Assembly (NCBI GenBank): GCA_017745235.1
Contig: JAGHZU010000011.1
Span: 62,001-126,000, forward strand
DNA: 64,000 nt
Origin: Caulobacter sp.
Lineage (GTDB): Bacteria > Pseudomonadota > Alphaproteobacteria > Caulobacterales > Caulobacteraceae
Reading direction: 5' to 3'
Made by a program: the position numbers and the translations under genes. Below are positions 52,269 through 60,307 of this stretch, in pieces (position 1 is the stretch's first letter; each line of letters starts with the position of its first letter). Below the pieces are notes generated by a model. The model saw only the letters and a list, made by a program, of their open reading frames with translations. It was not told where the DNA came from and did not search any database.

Positions 52269-53416
52269 GCGGCCGTCCCTTCCAGCCCGGCCAGCCGGCG
52301 CCGCTCGGCGTCGGTGAGGAAGCTCGCCGCCTCCAGCCGGGCCCACAGGGCGTCGCGCTCGACCGACAGGGCCGGCACGGCGTCCAGGTCGCAGGCCACG
52401 TGGGCGCCGGGGAATTTCGGCCCCAGCCAAGCCGTCAGCGCCCGCGCCGCCCGCTCGGCCAACGGGACCGCCGTCTGGCGCCAGAACGCGGCGTTGGCCT
52501 CGCGATAATTGGCGTAGGTCGCGTCGCCCGGTATGCCCAGCAGCTGCGGCGGCACGCCGAACGCCAGGGCGATCTCGCGCGCGGCCACGTGCTTGCCGCC
52601 CACGAAGTCCATGTCGGCCGGGGTCAGCGACATCGGCCGCCAGTCCAGCCCTCCCTCCAGAAGCAGCGGCCGGCCCGCATTGGCCGCCCCGGCGTGGGCG
52701 TCGGCCAGCTCGGCCTTCAGCCGCTCGAACTGCTCGCCCGACAGCCGGTCGCCGGCCTCGCGGTTGGCGTAGACCAGCGCGCCCGACGGCCGGGCGCTGT
52801 TGTCCAGCAGCGCCTTGTTCCAGGCGCCCGAGGCGTTGTGCACGTCGATCGCGAACGCGGCCGCCTCGAGGGGCGAGAAGCCGTAGTGGTCGTCGGTCGG
52901 ATGGAACAGCTTCAGGTGCAGCACCGGCAGCCAGCCGTCGGCCTCGCGTCCGATCCGCGCCGTGCGGCCCGCGGCCTGGTAGTCGTAGGCCATGGGCCAC
53001 CCGCGCGGCCCCGGCACCACGCTCATCCGGTCGGGGCGCAAGGCGTAGAGCTCGACCGGCGCGCCCTCGCCGGCGGCCTCCAGATAGGCGTTGCCCGCCA
53101 CCTGCAGGTGCCCGAAGAACGCCTCCATCAGGTCGCGCCCGCCCTGCTCGCGGTTGGGGGCGGCCAGCAGCCCGGCCAGCGGATGGTCGTCAGCCCGCCG
53201 CCCCTGGTGATGAACGGCCAGCGGCACGGCGGCGGCCGCCTCGGCGATCATCCGCACGCAGCGATAGGCCACCGGGTTCTTCCCGAACCCCTCGGCCGCC
53301 AGCGCCCCATAGTCCCGAGGCGTCCACCGCGGCCGTCCCGCCACGGTCAGGGCCACCATCCGGGCGGCGCGGGAATCCTTGATCTCCGGCGCTCGCCGGT
53401 TGCGGAACAGGGGCAT
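52265..53416 (-). CDS. GTA gp3-like phage portal protein
   Basis: The 383-aa HK97-type portal: GFGKNPVAYRCVRMIAEAAA, LMEAFFGHLQVAGNAYLE, YGFSPLEAAAFAIDVHNASG, FGVPPQLLGIPGDATYANYR, WRQTAVPLAERAARAL. It forms the dodecameric ring through which DNA enters the head. The start MPLFRNRRAPE (53416) is preferred to an upstream frame that overlaps the divergent DUF559 gene. Confidence 0.95.
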   Translation of the reverse strand: MPLFRNRRAPEIKDSRAARMVALTVAGRPRWTPRDYGALAAEGFGKNPVAYRCVRMIAEAAAAVPLAVHHQGRRADDHPLAGLLAAPNREQGGRDLMEAFFGHLQVAGNAYLEAAGEGAPVELYALRPDRMSVVPGPRGWPMAYDYQAAGRTARIGREADGWLPVLHLKLFHPTDDHYGFSPLEAAAFAIDVHNASGAWNKALLDNSARPSGALVYANREAGDRLSGEQFERLKAELADAHAGAANAGRPLLLEGGLDWRPMSLTPADMDFVGGKHVAAREIALAFGVPPQLLGIPGDATYANYREANAAFWRQTAVPLAERAARALTAWLGPKFPGAHVACDLDAVPALSVERDALWARLEAASFLTDAERRRLAGLEGTAA

Positions 53417-53478
53417 GGATTGCACCTTCTGATTGAGAACGTATAGTGAACATGTGAAGCCGAATGAGGTCGCCCGCC

Positions 53479-53931
53479 ATGCCCGCGCCAAGATCCACGG
53501 TCGCCAACGCCAGGCAGCTGCGAAAGACGATGTCCCTGCCCGAGACCCTGCTCTGGACCGCCATCCGGGGCGGCCAAATCGAAGGTTTCAAGTTTCGCAG
53601 ACAGCATCCCATTGGGGCATATGTGCTTGATTTCTACTGTCCGATCCTGCGCCTCGATATCGAGGTGGACGGTCAAGCTCACGCCTTCGACGACCGCCCT
53701 GAGCGAGATGCGCTTCGCGACGGCTGGCTGCAAAGGCAGGGCGTTCGCGTACTGAGAATTCCCGCCCGCGACATCCTGGAAGCACTGGACGGCGTCATCG
53801 AGGCCCTCCGCACAGAACTCATTCTTCCCCCTACGGGGGAGGAGCGCCAAAGGCGCGGAGGGGGCAAGTCGGCTCGCATCGAGTTGGATACCGACCAAGC
53901 GCTCGGCGCATCAACACTTGCCCCCACCTGA
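53479..53931 (+). CDS. DUF559 (Vsr-like, PD-(D/E)xK) endonuclease-family protein
   Basis: The 150-aa protein has the DUF559 core: ARQLRKTMSLPETLLWTAIR, FKFRRQHPIGAYVLDFYCP (Asp), LRLDIEVDGQAHAFDD (Glu-x-Asp) and GVRVLRIPARDILEALDGVI. This fold is shared with very-short-patch repair nucleases. The last 40 or so residues are a read-through of a palindromic repeat (53827-53868), with a stop just inside the right inverted repeat. It is on the plus strand between terminase and portal, not a normal GTA gene, and is presumably inserted. Cellular role unknown. Confidence 0.88.
   Translation: MPAPRSTVANARQLRKTMSLPETLLWTAIRGGQIEGFKFRRQHPIGAYVLDFYCPILRLDIEVDGQAHAFDDRPERDALRDGWLQRQGVRVLRIPARDILEALDGVIEALRTELILPPTGEERQRRGGGKSARIELDTDQALGASTLAPT
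53827..53868. repeat. REP-like palindrome inside the 3' end of the DUF559 gene
   Basis: CCCCCTACGGGGG (with flanking CTT...AGG), then GCGCCAAAGGCGC and GGAGGGGGCAAG, follow the same layout as the 53-bp inverted repeats, including the GGGGGCAAG end. It is read in frame as the C-terminal extension of the DUF559 protein, so the element was probably inserted into, or fused to, the gene's end. Confidence 0.75.
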
Positions 53932-53969
53932 CCGCTTCGCGGTCTGTCCGCCCCCGTAGGGGGCGGATC
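53917..53969. repeat. Right copy of the perfect 53-bp inverted repeat
   Basis: Exact reverse complement of 51963-52015. It starts 15 bases before the DUF559 stop codon and ends 22 bases before the terminase stop codon. Orientation relative to the left copy makes the 1.9-kb interval between them invertible in principle by homologous recombination. Confidence 0.95.
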
Positions 53970-53991
53970 TAAGCAGTCGCCTCCTTCCCCC

Positions 53992-55206
53992 TCACAACAC
54001 CCGCAACCTCGGCGTCCGCCCCCGGCCCAGCATCAGCTCCGTCACCGCCCAGACCAGCGCATCCGCCCGGTCCGGGCTGTGTCCCAGGTCGCCTGCGCCC
54101 AGGCCCATCAGTTCCTCCTCCAGGGCCGGAAAGGTGTCGCAGTGGATCACGCGGCCCTGTTCGTAGAGCGCCGCCACGGGCTCGGCGCGCGCCACCTTGC
54201 CGCGCGAGGCCTTCACCAGGCGGATCGGGCACGGCGGGGCGGCCTGGGCCAGCACCGCGCGGACCATGTCGCCGCCCTGGTTGGCCTCCGCCACGATGGC
54301 GTCGGCGTTCCAGCGTCCGGCCGCCGCCACCGCCCGCCCGGCCCAGCCGTTGGGCGACAGGCCGCGCGCGCTGAGGTCGGCCAGCACGAAGGCCCGGCCC
54401 TCGGACCGGCCGCACACCACCAGGCCGCAGGCGTCGCCGCCCGCCGTCGCCGGCGGGTCGACCGCCACCACCACCCGCTCGAAGCGGGCCGGCGGCGCGC
54501 CCCGGCAGCGGGCCAGGTCCTCGGCCCGGAACAGGCCGCCCTCGTCCTCCACGATCAGGCCGTCCAGCTCCTGGGCCGCCAGGCGCGTGCCGCCATAGAG
54601 GCCGCGCAGGGTCTCCAGGAAGGCCGGCGCCAGGTGGGCGGCGTTGGCGCTGGTCGAGGCCCGCGTGACCGTCACGCCCGGCTCGGCCGCCAGGCGCCGC
54701 AACGCCCGGATCGGCTTGGGCGTGGTGGTCACCGCCAGGCGCGGCGCCGCGCCCAGCCTCAGGCCGAAGCGCAGCATGGCCAGGGTCTCGGCCGGCTTGG
54801 GCCAGGCGCAGAATTCGTCGGCCCAGGCCGCGTGGAACTGCGGCCCGCGCAGGCTTTCCGGGTCCTCGGCCGAGAAGGCCTGGGCCACCGCTCCGTTGGG
54901 CCACAGAAGACGCTTGCGGCTGGTCTCCCAGCGCGGCCGGAATCGGGGTCCGCTCAGGGCCCGCAGGCCCGACGGCCCTTCGATCATCACCTCGCGCACG
55001 TCGTGCAGGGTGGGCCCCAGCAGCGCCAGGCGCGGCGTCTCGAACGCCCGGTCGATCAGCCACGCCGCCCCCGCCAGCGTCTTGCCCGCGCCCCGCCCGC
55101 CCATCAGCAGCCAGGTGGTCCACGGCTGGGCGTCGTCAGGCATCTGGTGCGGGTGCAGGTCAGTCCGCAGGACGCTGAAGAGCCAGTGCATCTCGTCGAG
55201 GGACAT
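53992..55206 (-). CDS. GTA gp2-like terminase large subunit
   Basis: About 404 aa from MSLDEMHWLF. It has an N-terminal ATPase with Walker A LLMGGRGAGKTLAGA, a Walker-B-like FHAAWADEFCAW and the coupling motif LAVTTTPKP. The C-terminal nuclease has acidic residues in VVVAVDPPATAGGDACG, DAIVAEANQGGDM and DRADALVWAVTEL. It pumps DNA into the heads, in GTAs without sequence specificity. The frame is open to 55332, but the first part lies within gp1 and does not look like terminase, so the later ATG is used. Confidence 0.94.
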   Translation of the reverse strand: MSLDEMHWLFSVLRTDLHPHQMPDDAQPWTTWLLMGGRGAGKTLAGAAWLIDRAFETPRLALLGPTLHDVREVMIEGPSGLRALSGPRFRPRWETSRKRLLWPNGAVAQAFSAEDPESLRGPQFHAAWADEFCAWPKPAETLAMLRFGLRLGAAPRLAVTTTPKPIRALRRLAAEPGVTVTRASTSANAAHLAPAFLETLRGLYGGTRLAAQELDGLIVEDEGGLFRAEDLARCRGAPPARFERVVVAVDPPATAGGDACGLVVCGRSEGRAFVLADLSARGLSPNGWAGRAVAAAGRWNADAIVAEANQGGDMVRAVLAQAAPPCPIRLVKASRGKVARAEPVAALYEQGRVIHCDTFPALEEELMGLGAGDLGHSPDRADALVWAVTELMLGRGRTPRLRVL

Positions 55207-55573
55207 CTCCGCCAGGGCCGCCGTCCCCGGCCCCTTCTCCCCGGCGCTTGCGCTCAAGCAATTCAGTGATCCCAGCGATCTTGGACTCAAGAGCGGCGTG
55301 AAGTTCCGCAGGGTCCGTCGGATGGTCGTCATGCATTTCGGCCTCGTCCTCGTCCGCCGGGGAAGCGACGCGCTCGGGCCTGGGGGTCAGGGCCGCCACG
55401 GCCTTGGCCGCGCGGGCGAAGGTCCACAGGGCGCGGACCTTCTTCTCGGCCAGGGCCCAGACGGCGGGGTCGCCGCTGTCCTTCACCCCGGCCCATTGGG
55501 CGTCCATCGACGCCATGATGTCGCCCTGCAGCCTCTCGCTCCAGGCGGCGACCTCTTCGCTTCTTCCGGCCAT
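55160..55573 (-). CDS. GTA gp1-like (putative small terminase) protein
   Basis: The 137-aa product starts MAGRSEEVAAWSERLQGDIM and is helical and charged. An internal segment KVRALWTFARAAKAVAALTP and a coiled-coil-like C-terminal part (LHAALESKIAGITELLERKR) are visible. Its position directly upstream of, and overlapping, terminase is that of gp1, recognised as a small terminase in Rhodobacter GTA. The sequence match is weak and the call relies on position. First gene of the cluster; the GTA promoter should lie in the 55574-55701 gap. Confidence 0.65.
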   Translation of the reverse strand: MAGRSEEVAAWSERLQGDIMASMDAQWAGVKDSGDPAVWALAEKKVRALWTFARAAKAVAALTPRPERVASPADEDEAEMHDDHPTDPAELHAALESKIAGITELLERKRRGEGAGDGGPGGDVPRRDALALQRPAD

Positions 55574-55701
55574 GTCCCAAAGATACGGGAGCAGCGGGCG
55601 CGGTCGGCGATAAAGCCTCGAAAAACTTCAACCCCTTGAAAAAGCTCGGGATCGTCCCCGATCCGCCGGGGACCCAGCCGCCCCGGTCCCCGTCGCCGCC
55701 C

Positions 55702-56406
55702 CTATCCCGGCAGGACGTCGGCGGCCTTGATCGGCGACAGGGTCTTCAGCTCGTCCAGGCCCTTGACGCTGTCCTTGGCCCAGGCCTCGACCAGGCGGGC
55801 GAAGTCGGCGCGGTTGGTCACGCGGTTGCGCTCGTAGACCAGGTTGTCGCCGGCCGTCTTGCCGTCGATCGCCCGGCCCAGCAGCGCGCCGGTCACCGAG
55901 TCCCGGGCCTCGAACACCACCTTGGCCTCGCCGGCGTCCTGGGAATAGACCCGCTCGCGCACGGCCCGTTCGCGGTCGGGCGAGGTCACCCGGATATCGA
56001 CCAGGGCGGTGCGCACGCGCAGCACGTCCGGGGCGGCGGCGTCCACCACCGGATAGCCGCCCGCCGCATAGGCCTTGCGCAGGATCTCGCCCGCGCCCTT
56101 CTGGCCCTCGTCGGCCATGTCGCGCAGGTCCTTGTCCGTCAGCTCGGTGCCCAGGTCGATCTGCTCGTTGTTGTAGTCGTTCTTCCAGTGCTTCTCGAAG
56201 GCGATCTCGGTCGGGTCCAGCAGCACCTTGGTGTAGCCCCGGAAGTCGGCGCCGTCCTTCAGATAGACCAGCTTGAACTTCTTGGACTTGACCCGCGTCA
56301 GCCCATCCCAGGTGGTCGGGAATTTCGAGGCGGCGTGGACGGGGGCGGCCGCGGCGGAGGCGGCCAGCACGGCCGCGCCGACCAGGGCGAAATCACGTCG
56401 GTTCAT
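55702..56406 (-). CDS. DUF3313-like exported protein with Tat signal
   Basis: The 234-aa precursor starts MNRRDFALVGAAVLAASAAA, a twin-arginine signal. The mature part (FPTTWDGLTRVKSKKFKLVY, VRTALVDIRVTSPD, KVVFEARDSVTGALLGRAID) resembles DUF3313 proteins, here without the usual lipobox. Function unknown. Directly upstream of the GTA cluster on the same strand, but with a 128-base gap and no sign of sharing its role. Confidence 0.75.
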   Translation of the reverse strand: MNRRDFALVGAAVLAASAAAAPVHAASKFPTTWDGLTRVKSKKFKLVYLKDGADFRGYTKVLLDPTEIAFEKHWKNDYNNEQIDLGTELTDKDLRDMADEGQKGAGEILRKAYAAGGYPVVDAAAPDVLRVRTALVDIRVTSPDRERAVRERVYSQDAGEAKVVFEARDSVTGALLGRAIDGKTAGDNLVYERNRVTNRADFARLVEAWAKDSVKGLDELKTLSPIKAADVLPG

Positions 56407-56544
56407 CGTCGGGCTCCGGATAACGGTTCGCCCCTGACGATCCGCCCGCCGCCCCGAGGGTGTCCATCGGTGGGAACCCCAGGTTCGGTCCGGGGTCCGC
56501 CCGACTTTCCGGTCGCCCGTTACCCCCTTCCCGCGCGCCCTTGA

Positions 56545-57453
56545 TCAGTCGTGCAGCGGCGCCTGGGCCTGGCCGCGCGCCGGGTCGGTCATCACCGTGC
56601 CGATCGAGGCGGTGATCACCAGGGCGATGGCCAGCCACTGCCGCGCCATCAGGTGTTCGCCCAGCACCACCAGCCCGGCCAGGGCCCCGACCGCCGGCTC
56701 CAGGCTCAGCATCACCCCGAAGCTGCGCTTGGAGATGCCGCGCAGGGCCACCATCTCTAGCGAATAGGGCGCCGCGCTCGACACCACCGCCACCACCAGG
56801 CCCAGGGCCATGGCCGACGGGTTCAGCAGCGCCGCCCCGGCCGAGACCAGGCCGAACGGGGCCACCACGATCGCCGCCGTCAGCATGCCCAGCGCCACGG
56901 AGCGCCCGCCGTGCAGGTGTCCCGTCCGCTGGCCGGCCACGATGTAGAGCGCCCAGCACACCGCCGCGGCGGCCGCGTAGGCCACGCCTGCCGGGTCCAG
57001 GTTCAGGCTCGCATCGCCCAGCGGCAGCAGCAGCCCCAGGCCAAGCGCCGCCACCCCGATCCACAGGAAATGCAGCGGCTTGCGGGCGTGCAGCATGGCC
57101 AGGCTCAGCGGACCGGTGAACTCGATGGCGATGGCCAGGCCCAGCGGGATGGTGCGGATGGCCATGTAGAAGCACAGGTTCATGCAGCCCATGACGGCGC
57201 CGTAGGTCACCACCGCCATCAGGTCCGAACGCGTCATCGGCATCCGCCAGGGCCGCCACACCAGGCACAGCAGCAGGGCCGAGAAGCCCACGCGGTAGGC
57301 GCTGGTCCCCTGGGCCCCGACGATCGGGAACAGCTGCTTGGCGAATGAGGTGCCCGCGCACAGCGACACCATCGCCCCCAGCAGGCAGACATAGGGGATC
57401 ACCGCGCGCAGGCCGGTGGCGGAGGACGAAGGGGACGCTGACGCCTGGGACAT
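56545..57453 (-). CDS. EamA/RhaT-family exporter (RhtA-like)
   Basis: The 302-aa inner membrane protein has ten hydrophobic helices in two EamA repeats (YVCLLGAMVSLCAGTSFAKQ; GLGLLLPLGDASLN; YAAAAAVCWALYIVAGQRTG; VMLSLEPAVGALAGLVVLGE). The repeat-end motif SLEPAVGALAG and overall pattern fit threonine/homoserine-type exporters. The substrate is not certain. Start at MSQASASPS (57453) or three codons earlier. Confidence 0.88.
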   Translation of the reverse strand: MSQASASPSSSATGLRAVIPYVCLLGAMVSLCAGTSFAKQLFPIVGAQGTSAYRVGFSALLLCLVWRPWRMPMTRSDLMAVVTYGAVMGCMNLCFYMAIRTIPLGLAIAIEFTGPLSLAMLHARKPLHFLWIGVAALGLGLLLPLGDASLNLDPAGVAYAAAAAVCWALYIVAGQRTGHLHGGRSVALGMLTAAIVVAPFGLVSAGAALLNPSAMALGLVVAVVSSAAPYSLEMVALRGISKRSFGVMLSLEPAVGALAGLVVLGEHLMARQWLAIALVITASIGTVMTDPARGQAQAPLHD

Positions 57454-57619
57454 GGCGCGCAACCTAGCCCCAAGCCCTTGCCGAAAGGCAGCGTTTTCCC
57501 TTCCCTGAACGCGGTTTTACGGCCCGGACCCGTCGTCCGGCGCGCCTTCTCAGGGAAACACCTGATTTCGGCCCGGCCGCGGGTCTGGGAGGATCGGGGC
57601 CCAGCCTGGGAGAGACCCG

Positions 57620-58678
57620 GTGGCCGCCGCATCCCGCTTTCCGCTCCCGCGTCTGATCGGCCTCACCCTCGGCCTGGCGGTCCTGGCGGCGTGCGGCGGC
57701 GCGCCCAAGGGCTTCCTGCTGCCCACCCAGACCCCGGTTTCCGGCGCGCAGAAGGTCGACATGCTGGTCATCACCACCCGCCGCGCCTCGCCCGAACCGG
57801 GCGTGGTGTTCGGCGGCGAGCGCGATCCCAGCGAGTCGGTGTCCGAGATCGTGGTCTCGGTGCCGCCCGGCCACCGGGTCGGCAAGGTCGAGTGGCCCAA
57901 GTCGAACCCGCCGGACCCGCAGCGCGAATTCACCACCGTCAGCCTGTCCCCGGCCGACCGCCCGGCCGTGCGCGCCTGGTTCCAGCGCCAGGGCGGCGAG
58001 CACGCGCGCCTGCTGGTCTTCGTCCACGGCTTCAACACCCGGTTCGAATCGTCGGTCTACCGCTTCGCCCAGATCGTCGCCGATTCCGGGGCCGACGCCG
58101 CTCCGGTGCTGTTCACCTGGCCCTCGCGCGGGCGATTGTTCGACTACGAGTACGACCGCGACAGCGCCATCTACTCCCGCGACGCCCTGGAGCGGGGCCT
58201 GGCCCGCGCGGCCGACGCGCCCGAGGTCAAGGAGATCACGGTCCTGGCCCACTCGATGGGCACCTACCTGACCATGGAGGCCTTGCGCCAGCTGGCCATC
58301 CGCCGGGGCCGCCTGCCCGCCAAGATCACGGCCATCGTCCTGGCCTCGCCCGACATCGACCCGCACGTCTTCGCCCGCCAGTACGAAGCCCTGGGGCCCG
58401 ACGCCCCGCACGTGACGATCTTCGTCTCGCGCGACGACCGGGCCCTGCAGATCTCGCGCCTGCTGGCCGGCAACCTGCTGCGCCTGGGCTCGATCGACCC
58501 CAGCCAGGAGCCCTACCGTTCACGGCTCGAGGCCAACGGCAAGATCACCATCATCGACCTGACCAAGCTCAAGGCCGGCGACAAGCTCAACCACGGCAAG
58601 TTCGCCCAGAGCCCGGAGGTCGTGCGCCTGCTGGGAACCCAGCTCATCAACGGCCAGGTGCTCTCCGACGGACGGTGA
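57620..58678 (+). CDS. DUF900 alpha/beta-hydrolase lipoprotein
   Basis: The 352-aa precursor begins at a GTG and has a lipobox (VLAACGG near residue 25). The DUF900 hydrolase domain follows: LLVFVHGFNTRFESSVYRFA, LFTWPSRGRLFDYEYDRDSA, the nucleophile elbow LAHSMGTYL (Ser), ILASPDIDPHVF (Asp) and a C-terminal His in LNHGKFAQS. It is an envelope-anchored serine hydrolase of unknown substrate. Divergent from the EamA gene. Confidence 0.88.
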   Translation: MAAASRFPLPRLIGLTLGLAVLAACGGAPKGFLLPTQTPVSGAQKVDMLVITTRRASPEPGVVFGGERDPSESVSEIVVSVPPGHRVGKVEWPKSNPPDPQREFTTVSLSPADRPAVRAWFQRQGGEHARLLVFVHGFNTRFESSVYRFAQIVADSGADAAPVLFTWPSRGRLFDYEYDRDSAIYSRDALERGLARAADAPEVKEITVLAHSMGTYLTMEALRQLAIRRGRLPAKITAIVLASPDIDPHVFARQYEALGPDAPHVTIFVSRDDRALQISRLLAGNLLRLGSIDPSQEPYRSRLEANGKITIIDLTKLKAGDKLNHGKFAQSPEVVRLLGTQLINGQVLSDGR

Positions 58679-58684
58679 GCGCGG

Positions 58685-58882
58685 TCAGAACGCCTCGTCT
58701 TCCTCCACGCCCTCGTCCTCCTCGCCGCCCATGGCGGCCTCGAGGCTTTCGATGATCTCGTCCATTTGGGCCGGGGTGATCTCGACATAGATCGCCTCGC
58801 CGCCCACGGCCGAGACCAGCAGGCGGTATCCGGTCTCGGTTTCCTGCAGGCTGAAGGTTTCGAGTTGCTGCAGCTTGGCCAT
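58685..58882 (-). CDS. Small acidic protein of unknown function
   Basis: The 65-aa product from MAKLQQLETFSLQETETGYR ends in a strongly acidic tail (GGEEDEGVEEDEAF). AGGAGCCGGCC (sense strand, GGAG) precedes the ATG, which is why it is chosen over an ATG 16 codons upstream. It is convergent with the hydrolase gene, stop codons being six bases apart. The family is not recognised. Confidence 0.65.
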   Translation of the reverse strand: MAKLQQLETFSLQETETGYRLLVSAVGGEAIYVEITPAQMDEIIESLEAAMGGEEDEGVEEDEAF

Positions 58883-58967
58883 GGCCGGCTCCTTTCGGGG
58901 TCGTGAAGAGCGCGCGATATACCCGCTCAAGGACGGCTAAGCCATGGCGCGCCTCTATCGTTGCGCG

Positions 58968-59531
58968 TCAGGGCATGAATCCCGCGGCGCGGTAGGCCGC
59001 GATCGTGGTGTCGAACACACCGATGTCGCCGCGTCCGCGGGCCACCAGCTGGGCGCCCTCGATCGCCGCGAACACCGCCAGGGCCCGGTCGCGCAGGGCC
59101 GTGTCGTCCAGGTCCGGATGCGCGGGTCCCAGCGCCTTGACCAGCCAGCCGACATTGGCCGCGGAGAACGCGTCCACCTCGGTCCTCACGTGATCGGGCA
59201 GGTCGCCGTACTCCGCCGCCATCACCCCGTAGAGGCACATGCGGTTGTCGTTCGCCAGGGCCGCGCGGAACACGGCCACGTAGCGGGCGAAGCGGGTCTC
59301 AAGGTCCAGATCCTGGTCCAGCAGGCTGTCGAAATAGGCCATCGCGTCATCGGTGTAGCGCTTGGCCAGGGCCGCCCCCAGGTCGCCCTTGGTGGGGAAG
59401 TGATAGTGGATCGAGGCGCTCTTGATCCCAACGTCCTTGGCGATCTCGCGAAAGCTCAGCGCGTTGTAGCCGCGCGCCTGCACCGTGGCCCTGGCCGCGT
59501 CCATGATCGTCTGTCGGGTGTCGCCGGTCAC
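58968..59531 (-). CDS. TetR family transcriptional regulator
   Basis: The 187-aa repressor has an N-terminal HTH (IMDAARATVQARGYNALSFR, then EIAKDVGIKSASIHYHFPTK) and a helical ligand-binding domain. Divergent from a glutathione S-transferase gene, with a dyad operator in the shared gap, so it most likely represses both. The inducer is unknown. Confidence 0.93.
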   Translation of the reverse strand: MTGDTRQTIMDAARATVQARGYNALSFREIAKDVGIKSASIHYHFPTKGDLGAALAKRYTDDAMAYFDSLLDQDLDLETRFARYVAVFRAALANDNRMCLYGVMAAEYGDLPDHVRTEVDAFSAANVGWLVKALGPAHPDLDDTALRDRALAVFAAIEGAQLVARGRGDIGVFDTTIAAYRAAGFMP

Positions 59532-59543
59532 GCCCTGCTCCTG

Positions 59544-59620
59544 GTTACCTACCAGTAGATAGGGGTTGACAGCCCGAAGCGGAAGCGGCCTTTTGTCCGT
59601 GCCTACCTATCGATAGGTAG
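59544..59620 (+). promoter_or_regulatory. TetR-GST divergent control region with palindromic operator
   Basis: A perfect 18-bp palindrome CTACCTATCGATAGGTAG lies at 59603-59620, 22 bases before the GST start codon. A second, imperfect copy (TTACCTACCAGTAGATAGG) starts at 59545, 14 bases from the TetR start codon. A TTGACA box at 59556-59561 lies between them. The spacing suits repression of both genes by the TetR protein. Confidence 0.7.
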
Positions 59621-59642
59621 ATAACTCCAGAAGGCGCTTTCC

Positions 59643-60287
59643 ATGAAGATCCACGACGTCCCCGGCTTCCCCAATCCGCTGCGCATCCGCATCGCCCTGG
59701 CCGAGAAGGGCCTGGCCGATCGCGTCCAGTTCGTGCCCGTCGATCTGCCCGGCGCCGAGAACCGCCAGGAGCCGTTCCTGGCCCGCAATCCCACCGGCAC
59801 CGTGCCCGTCCTCGAACTGGACGACGGCCTGCACCTGGCCGAATGCACGGCCATCACCGAGTACCTCGACAACCTCGATGGCGACCCGGTGCTGACCGGC
59901 AGGACCGCCCGCGAGAAGGGCGTGATCCACATGATGCAGAAGCGGGCGGAGTCCGAACTGATCGAGCCGATCGGCGACTACTTCCACCACGCCACCCCGG
60001 GCCTTGGCCCGACGCACCAGGCCTACAAGAGCCCCGACTGGGCCGGCCGGGGCGAGTGGGGCCTGCGCCGCCGCGAAAAGGCGGTCGCCGGCATGCGCTA
60101 CTTCGACCAGGTCCTGCGCGATCAGCCCTACGTGGCGGGCCAGGCCTTCTCGATGGCCGACATCACCGTGCTGGAAGGCCTGGTCTTCGCCGGCTTCGCC
60201 AGGATCCCCGTCCCCGACGACTGCACGGCCCTGGCCGCCTGGCGCGCCCGCGTGGAGGACCGCCCCAGCGTGAAGGCTCCGGCCTAG
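59643..60287 (+). CDS. Glutathione S-transferase family protein
   Basis: The 214-aa enzyme has a thioredoxin-like N-terminal domain (FPNPLRIRIALAEKGLADRV, NPTGTVPVLELDDGLHLAEC) and a helical C-terminal domain (AVAGMRYFDQVLRDQPYVAG, then FSMADITVLEGLVF). It conjugates or reduces electrophiles with glutathione. Likely induced through the TetR regulator next door. Confidence 0.92.
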   Translation: MKIHDVPGFPNPLRIRIALAEKGLADRVQFVPVDLPGAENRQEPFLARNPTGTVPVLELDDGLHLAECTAITEYLDNLDGDPVLTGRTAREKGVIHMMQKRAESELIEPIGDYFHHATPGLGPTHQAYKSPDWAGRGEWGLRRREKAVAGMRYFDQVLRDQPYVAGQAFSMADITVLEGLVFAGFARIPVPDDCTALAAWRARVEDRPSVKAPA

Positions 60288-60307
60288 CCCCCTTCAAGCC
60301 AGGCCCT

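Noticed and set aside
40366..55573. Cluster read as an ordinary prophage
   Set aside because: No integrase, attachment site, replication, immunity or packaging-specificity genes are seen, and the gene order and small tape measure follow the alphaproteobacterial GTA plan.
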